From the NCBI GenBank assembly GCA_003550325.1, contig QKWP01000851.1:1299-65298 (forward strand): a stretch of DNA of 64,000 nucleotides. Direction: 5' to 3'. Origin of the DNA: Gigaspora rosea (Eukaryota; Glomeromycota; Glomeromycetes; Diversisporales; Gigasporaceae). The translations under genes were made by a program, and so were the position numbers. Below are positions 57,851 to 64,000 of this stretch, one piece after another (within the stretch, counting starts at the first letter, position 1; every line of letters starts with the position of its first letter). A model generated the notes under the pieces. It saw only the letters and a list, made by a program, of their open reading frames with translations, was not told where the DNA came from and did no database searches.

Positions 57851-58640
57851 GTGGAAGAAACAGAAGAGGATAATTTTAGTGTGCTAGAAATAGGATTTCA
57901 TAATGCAAATAGTTTGAAAACAAATAAGGGGAAATTAGATGCTATTGTCGATTTTATGAAAAAAAAGGATCAACATAATGGGTGTAGCAGAAACAAATTT
58001 ATCAGAAAAAGAAGTGAAGTTTTTATTAGGAGAGAATAAAAACGTAAAGGGTTTTTGGTTGGCAGCAGAGGAAGGAGAGAAAAAAGGATCTGGTGTTGGA
58101 ATTATAATAGATAAAAGATGGAAAAAACATGTGGTTAAGTTAAACAGAGATAATCCGTATATTTTGGATTTGGTGCTAGACTTCAAGGGTCTTTCAATAA
58201 ACATTATAGTGGTATATGTAGCGCCAACTAGTGCAGAAGTACAAAAAACTATATATGAGTACCTAAAAGAACGACTAAAAAGTATAGAAACAAAGAAGAA
58301 AGAACAAAGATGTATAGTAGTAGGAGATTTCAACGTAGATTTAAACCAAACAGGAAAAATTAATGCAAAAGTACGAAAAGAAAAAGAAGGAAAGAAACAA
58401 ATACTCCAGTTTCTGAAAGGGAAAAGGTTTTTGGACGTCTTCTATGAGCCTAACTCCCCAGGGCAACCAACATGGAAACGTAATGAAGCACAGTCAAGAA
58501 TCGACACCATCTGGGTTGATGGTCATTGAAAACAAAATATTTTGTTAACAAAACTAAGGATATATTATTCAGAACAGGTAGTGACCATCAAGCGGTACTC
58601 ATGCAAGTAGAAACAGGTTTAAATATGCGAAAACGAAGCC
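57851..58640 (+). pseudogene. LINE ORF2, AP-endonuclease domain (frameshifted)
   Basis: The motifs of an exonuclease-endonuclease-phosphatase fold appear in order: FHNANSL (Asn, about 57898), GVAETNL (catalytic Glu, 57981), VVYVAP (58210), VVGDFNVDL (Asp/Asn pair, about 58318), SRIDTIWV (about 58495) and GSDHQAVL (the final Asp-His, about 58580). This domain nicks target DNA. Two frameshifts break it: one in the A-run at 57959-57966 and one at about 58525. The open frame extends upstream to at least 57713, overlapping the end of ORF1, so the true ORF2 start is uncertain. Confidence 0.85.
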
Positions 58641-61522
58641 AAGCAAGAATTAGAAGACTAGGAAAGAAAAGAATAGAGATAGATATAGAAAACGTCAATG
58701 AAAAGATGTGGGAAGAATACCAAGCCAAGCTGAACTTGGAACTAAAAACTAGAATCATAAAAAGAAGCAAAGGGGAAAAGGACTTGAAAAAAAACTGCAC
58801 AGAGCAGCAAGAATTAGGATCAGAGTTGGAAAGTAAAACTCTGGACCAGATATGGGATATTATAGAGAACAGCATAAAAAGAGCAGTCACAGTTGCACTT
58901 CCAAAAAAGAAGAGGACTCCTGTATTAGAAGATGTATCATATATAGATACGGATACAAAGAAGCTAAAGAAGGATATATATACATTGGGTAAATGGTGCA
59001 GAAAGTTGAGGAAAAATAGAAAAAAGGCCCTGGCAGAGCAGGAGTTAAAGGAACTAGAAGTCTTTACAGTACGGCTAAAGGAGCATAGGAAGTTAGATAT
59101 GTTAGATGACTACTCGGAGGTATATAAATCTTTAGAGAGTTGGTGGTCAGTTCTTTTTAAAAGGTGGCAGTATGCTATTAAAAATGAAGAGGAAAAAAGA
59201 ATTAGAGCCTGTATAGAAGCAAGATACGAAATGATAGTCAAAGGTCAAAGAGGCATGATAGATAGATTGTTGGATTGGCCACAGAAAAGAATCCAAATAG
59301 ATAGAGTAGTCAAATATATGGAAGAAGAGGAAAAGGAATTAGTAAATGAACTGAAAGAAGTGTTAGAAGAAGTAAGAAGGCATTTGCAGAACAGTTTAGA
59401 AAATGTCAGTCCATGGCAGAAAACTTACCGAATAGATGGAAGAAAAGGTTTCATCCGATAGAAGAAATAGAGCCATTCTGGTATGAACACTTATTAGAAA
59501 AGGTGTCATCGGACGAATGGGATGAAGCACTAAAACAAACCAAAAACAAATCAGCGCCAGNCTTACCGAATAGATGGAAGAAAAGGTTTCATCCGATAGA
59601 AGAAATAGAGCCATTCTGGTATGAACACTTATTAGAAAAGGAATCATCGGACGAATGGGATGAAGCACTAGAACAAACCAAAAACAAATTGGTGCCAGGG
59701 ACATTAGGTATTACCTACCCAATGCTAAAGAAAGCTGGAGGCTACGCAAAAAAGATTTTCCAGTATATGGCAAGCAGATGCCTAAAAGAGGGAAGCATGC
59801 CAAAAAAATGGAAACTCGGCATGCTATATCCAATACCCAAGAAAGAAGAGTGGGGATATAGGTTGAACAATGTTAGACCCATTCTTTTATTAGAAACCTT
59901 TAGAAAGTCAGTAGTTAGGGTTTTAAATAACAGACTTGGAACAATTTTTAAAGAAAAAGATATTTTAAGGAAAAAAATTTCGCAGGATTGCAAGAAGAAG
60001 GCACAACGGCACCGATACATCTGCTAAACTGTATACTGGAAGATGCAAGGGAAAATAAAAAGGAAATCTGGATCTTGTTCCAATACATGAAAAAAGCCTT
60101 CGATTCAGTAAATTTTGAAATGCTATAGCTAGCATTAGAGTGTATAATCTTTCAGCAAGAGTAGTAGATTTCATAATCAATCTATACAAGAACAGAGAAA
60201 TTGAGGTTATAACAGGGATAGGAAATATGGAAAAATTTATTGCAGTAGACGGAATAGACCAGGGGGAGGTCATATCACCCTTGGTCTGGAAAATATTCTA
60301 CTACTCGCTGCTAATAAAAATTCAAGAAGGAAGAAACAGAGGTTACAAAATGCAGTTAAGTTGGCCACTTAATTTGCAAAGAGGTGAAATAGAAGTACAA
60401 GAGCTGCAAGTGCTAGTCTTGGCATATGCAGACGACACTACATATTTGGCAAGAGATAAATCTGAGTTAGAACGGATACTCAAATTAGCAGAACACTTTT
60501 ACAGAGTGAACGATATAGAAATCAACAGTAAGAAGTCAGAACTACTAGTCCTGAACACGCCTGACAAGACTACGGTACAAGAAGGCATAAAATTCCGGCC
60601 AAAGAAAGAAATAATTCGTAGTAAAAAGGAAAAAGACCTAATGAGATTTTTGGGCGTATAGTTGTCCGAAAAATCAGAAGTCAGGCAAGCAGTTAGAATA
60701 GCCAAGGAAGAAGTTCTGACAATCGTCAAAGGAATCAAAAGGAAAAAGGCCTCTTTAGCACATATGGCATATTTAAACAATGTAGTGCTGCTCCCACGCC
60801 TAGAATACAGATTGCAGCACTGTATCCTGTCTCGAGAGAACTGTAAAAAGCTGCAGAGCACTCTTCTAATGCTAATCAAAAACAAAGCAGGAATGATGAA
60901 GACAACTCCAAATTCAGCACTAACACACTCAAACATTGTTGGAGTTAAGTCGATTTGGCAAAATCAACTTGCTCATCACTTCACAGAAATAACATCTAGG
61001 CTGAATAACAAAAGTGATGTGGGACAAGCAGTATGGCTAAGGCTAAAACAGGTGCAGTTGAACTGTAAGAGCACAACATGTATACTAGGTTTGGAGAAAG
61101 AAAGAATAGAGAGATGCAAAGTTAAAAATAATTTAGCCTGCAAAATTGTGCTCGAAGTGAAAAAGCTAAATATTAGCTTCAGATCAGAAGAGTTAGAAGC
61201 GAAATGTAAAATAGAAGGAACAGGAACGGAGATTGTCAGTCTAGTTAAAGAAGAAGACTTGCAGAGTTTTCTTAAAGAAAAAAGATTAAACATCTTTCTG
61301 CTAGAGCAAGTTTTGAATTCAAAAAGTGAGAGAATGCTTACATGGAAGCAGGTTAGACAGATAAGAGGTGTGCCGGCAAAAGGAAGAGCACCCAAATGGT
61401 ATACAAACCTTGAAGTAAGCATTTTAGAAGACTTGTATTGCAGGAAACTAAGAGCTCCACAAGAAAAAGAAAACTTCTTATATATAAAAGCCAATTTGGA
61501 AACAATTAGTAAAGACAAGTGA
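58641..61522 (+). pseudogene. LINE ORF2, linker and reverse transcriptase
   Basis: A long Lys/Glu-rich linker (58641-59400) leads to the RT. Recognisable are LNNVRPILLLETFRK (59861-59910), GLQEEGTTAPIHLLN (59985-60030), motif A FQYMKKAFDSVN (about 60080-60115), motif B GIDQGEVISPLVWK (60253-60294), motif C AYADDT (60423-60440), NSKKSELLVLN (60525-60557) and FLGV (60647-60658). In motif A the first catalytic Asp is replaced by Tyr, so this copy could not polymerise even if its frames were intact. Frameshifts lie near 59410, 59975 and 60140; stops at about 60125 and at 60659-60661. Downstream thumb-like sequence runs to 61522. Confidence 0.85.
59424..59698 (+). repeat. 137-bp direct repeat across a single N (assembly join)
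   Basis: 59424-59560 and 59562-59698 are the same LINE stretch, with only a few differences (gtgtcatcgg/gaatcatcgg, ctaaaac/ctagaac, aaatcagcg/aaattggtg), separated by one N at 59561. This is what an assembler leaves when two contigs ending in overlapping, slightly different LINE copies are joined. Confidence 0.85.
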
Positions 61523-63088
61523 AAACAGGAATAGCTAGTTTTCGGAAGAAGAAGTAATGAAATGGAGTTAGGAAGAATCACGAGCAAAAAGACCCCACAG
61601 GAGTTTCTCATAGAACATTGGAAAAAGGATTCAGTGAACAAGCAAGGCCTAGCTATAATTAAGCAGTGCGGGGGCTGTGAACTAAAAAACGAAGAAGCTG
61701 AGCCGGGCTCTGCATGTCAAGCAAGTATAAAGGTCCGGGGTAAAAAGAGGGTACTTAACAAAAAGTAGTTGGAGAAAGCAGAGGTCTCTAACAAAAAATG
61801 TAAAAAGCTAAGTATTCCCTGGGAGAACATAGTAGAAAAATACCCTAAGACTATGGAAATAGAAGAAAAAGAGTTTAGTAGAGATACCTATAAGCACCGT
61901 TAATGAAAAGTACATGAAAGCTAGTATCATGGGACAAGAAGTAATAAGAGAACTAGAAAAGGTGGCAGAGAAAATAAACTTATGAAAGACGATAAAAGCT
62001 TTTACAGATGGGTCTCTAACTAACTCTAAAGAAGAAGGAACTCGAATGGGTATAGGATGGGTGGCACTTAATGAAGCTGCTGATTATGATAAACAGAGTA
62101 AAGAAACGTTCTACTGTAGATTGGAAGAATGGCCATCATCAACTTGGGCGGAGTTGAGAGCAATATGGACGTTACTATTAGTAGCCCCAGAGGAGTCAAA
62201 GATGCAAATATATACCGATAGTCTTGCAGCAATACAGGCGATCAAGAAGACAGAAAAGCTTAAAAAGTTAAGAAGCTGTCTTAAAATGCAGACTGCAAGC
62301 CTGCTCTGGCAATCTCGAGTACAAAAAATCAAGAAGCTGTCAGTAGAGTTGCACAAAGTCAAGGGCATAGTGGTATTGCAGAAAATGAAGAAGCAGACAA
62401 ACTTGCAAAAAATGGAGCCAGAAGCAGCAGCGTCATAAGTATCAAGTGGCCCTGGACCAAGATTCAGCAAGTAGTCCTATATTGGAAGAACTTCATAATT
62501 GATAGCCCGATTAGGAAGTTCATGAACCAAATAGCAGCAGCAATACAAGATGCGGAATGGGTAGGACTAAAGAGATTTGAAGAAAGGAACTTTGAAAAAG
62601 AGGAGGGTAATATAAATTGGAAAGAGACATGGCGGTTTTTAGGAAAGTATAAAGGAAGGAGATGTACAGATGAAAGAAAAAATAAGGAATAGATTTTTAG
62701 AACAAAGTGCCTTAATGGCCTTTTGCAAACGATGTCAGAGCTTAGAGTAAGAAGGCAGAACCTATACAAAAAAGACATTTGTGAGACCTGTCAGCAGGAG
62801 CCAGAAACGTTAGAACACCTGTCAAGATGTGTGGACTATCAGGAAATTTGGAGAATGATAGAAGAAGAAACATGCGAAGAGGTGAAGAAAATACTTCAGG
62901 AAGATTCCAGTACATCTGCAGAATTAGCGATACAGGAATTGGAAAGAAGTTGGCAAAGGGGAGGAAGAGAAAAAAGTTACAAGAAACCAGTTAATTCAAG
63001 GACTTATATCTCGGAGTTGGAAGAAAAAGGTGGAAAGTCTAATAAAGGACAAAGCCAGGACAAGAAGGGCTTTGGATACAATTATTGA
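61523..63088 (+). pseudogene. LINE ORF2, zinc motif, RNase H and C-terminal CCHC
   Basis: After two stops the frame continues with a Cys-rich stretch (61661-61730: QCGGCELKN, later SACQAS). The RNase H domain follows: FTDGSL (Asp, about 62005), WAELRAIWTLL (Glu, about 62145), IYTDSLAAI (Asp, about 62210), then after a one-base shift at about 62363 HSGIAENEEADKLAKNG (His and Asp, 62366-62416). All four acidic residues are present. At 62789-62839 CETCQQEPETLEHLSRC is a C-x2-C-x8-H-x4-C zinc motif, as at the end of many LINE ORF2 proteins. Stops lie at 61768, about 61983 and 62690; a further shift at about 61890. The last open part ends at 63088. Confidence 0.8.
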
Positions 63089-63640
63089 GACTGTAAATGT
63101 GAGGTTTTAGCTGCATATTTGGAACTTCAGATGTGAATTTCAAAATGACTGGGAAAAGGTAGAGGGGATAACTACCTTAGCGAAAAGAAAAAGCTGAAGC
63201 AAAAGCAAGAACAAGAATAGCGGAAAAAAGAAAACACTACTCCAAATAGCGAAACCAGTCAAAGCGCAAAACATAGTCTAAAGAAAAAGAAAGACTGGAA
63301 AAATGGAGCGAGAGTTTTAGCAGAATCAAATATAAACAATTTAATTCTAGAAGGAACCAAGCTGACTTGGTCTTCGTGGGTTAAGTTTAAATACTTAGAT
63401 TCGGAAGCATTTGGCAAATCTGATATGGCAAGTGATTGCCAGCCGGTGACAGGAGGAAACATATTCTCAGTAAGTTGAGAATCCTAATCGAGGCGAATAA
63501 TTGCTAAGTGGGTCGCACCTGGATGTAATGTTGGGTGAGCTTTCTGTTAGTATAGTATTACAATATATATGTAAACATTAGTTTTTTATATATAATAAAG
63601 TCTATAGACACAGAAGGCAGGATTGCTGAATTTTAAAAAA
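63089..63640 (+). other. LINE 3' region
   Basis: Purine-rich sequence with coding-like remnants (for example KLTWSSWVKFKYLD at about 63360-63400, in a frame different from 62723-63088), so ORF2 may once have been longer. The end has a polyadenylation-like ataataaag, about 40 bases before the A-tail. Confidence 0.55.
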
Positions 63641-63709
63641 CAAATGGGCAACTGAAATTATACATATCTAAATTCATATAAACTTCTGTGCACTTCAGTT
63701 TATTGTCTT

Positions 63710-63998
63710 CCAAATTTGGGGGTCATCTAAAGCCGTGTCCATCACATGACATAGAGCCAATAGGATTGTTTATTTTGATCAACACGGATCAGCCCGAAGA
63801 GACAAAAACAGTGAAAAAAGTGAAAGTTGCAAAAATACAAGAAACAAAGGTTTAACCCCATCTTGGTGCATTAATAAAAAATGTCGAGGAGGACAAGTTT
63901 ACTATAAAACATGCCCTAACTCTTACCCTTACTCTAACTTTAATTAAAAAACCAAAAACACGTGCCTGGACATGGCTTTAGACATCCCTCAAATTTGG
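63710..63998. mobile_element. TIR element with telomere-like core
   Basis: ccaaatttgggggtcatcta then aagccgtgtcca on the left pairs with the right end (reverse strand ccaaatttgagggatgtcta then aagccatgtcca), about 36 bp of inverted repeat. The interior at 63914-63940 has ccctaactcttacccttact. The right boundary is near the window edge and may extend further. Confidence 0.7.
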
Positions 63999-64000
63999 TC

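Larger units (their letters stand above)
55810..63640 (+). mobile_element. LINE (non-LTR retrotransposon), full length but inactive
   Basis: Bounded by the perfect 16-bp target duplication caaatgggcaactgaa at 55794-55809 and 63641-63656. The 3' end has an ataataaag signal near 63592 and a short A-tail (ttttaaaaaa). It contains a 5' leader of about 440 bp, ORF1, ORF2 (AP endonuclease, reverse transcriptase, RNase H, C-terminal CCHC) and a 3' UTR. APE plus RNase H places it in the I/Jockey group; a Tad1-like fungal LINE is likely. Every domain carries frameshifts or stops. A single N at 59561 joins two overlapping sequences, so the copy may be an assembly chimera. Its purine-rich sense strand differs from its surroundings. 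Confidence 0.9.

Noticed and set aside
59424..59698. Genuine duplication of an RT-linker segment
   Set aside because: It sits exactly on a single N and the two halves differ like two LINE copies, so an assembly join is more likely.

Overview
The window looks like a transposon-rich, gene-poor stretch of a very AT-rich fungal nuclear genome. The best guess is an arbuscular mycorrhizal fungus (Glomeromycotina, Rhizophagus-like). This is inference from three things seen here: kelch-repeat type I membrane proteins with five short-intron exons, decayed protein-kinase and BTB-BACK-TLDc fragments of the kind greatly expanded in those fungi, and an extreme load of decayed LINE, SINE, LTR and terminal-inverted-repeat (TIR) elements. 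No database search was possible. There is no sign of bacterial, CRISPR, rRNA or tRNA genes.

Layout. 1-9.1 kb: minisatellites; a 1.4-kb dispersed repeat carrying a hAT-type miniature element; a 4.3-kb LTR-flanked element whose interior holds kinase and BTB/TLDc pseudogene fragments instead of recognisable gag-pol; a Tc1-like element; and a kelch pseudogene. A short inverted paralogous segment at about 8.29-8.36 kb preserves the uninterrupted target of both the LTR element and the Tc1-like element. 9.1-32.6 kb: no credible gene; SINEs (five of the six copies), many TIR elements, and three families of 100-150-bp tandem repeats. 32.7-41.1 kb: the genic core, a tandem duplication of a kelch gene on the minus strand. 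The copy at 36858-38452 is intact (427 aa over five exons). The copy at 33606-35174 has the same exon structure but a one-base deletion. They are separated by a near-perfect foldback element and followed by a second copy of the 1.4-kb repeat and two more kelch fragments in opposite orientations. 41-55.5 kb: more TIR elements, a decayed ORF whose in-frame stops are all TAA, a sixth SINE, a three-level nest of insertions (50860-53090), and a Mutator-like element with a 9-bp target duplication. 55.8-63.66 kb: a complete but dead LINE (ORF1 with RRM-like folds; ORF2 with AP-endonuclease, reverse transcriptase, RNase H and a C-terminal zinc motif) bounded by a perfect 16-bp target duplication. The window ends in another short TIR element.

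How the parts relate. The only gene likely to make a functional protein is the kelch gene at 36858-38452. Its product should enter the secretory pathway, fold a kelch beta-propeller outside the cytoplasm and end in one transmembrane segment with a short basic tail. The rest records successive transposition: SINEs with A-rich tails and 8-17-bp duplications were presumably moved by a LINE, and most small elements are non-autonomous. No DNA transposase gene is visible. The assembly has a 192-base gap at 12761-12952 and single Ns at 7882 and 59561; the last joins two overlapping LINE sequences and has created a false internal duplication.
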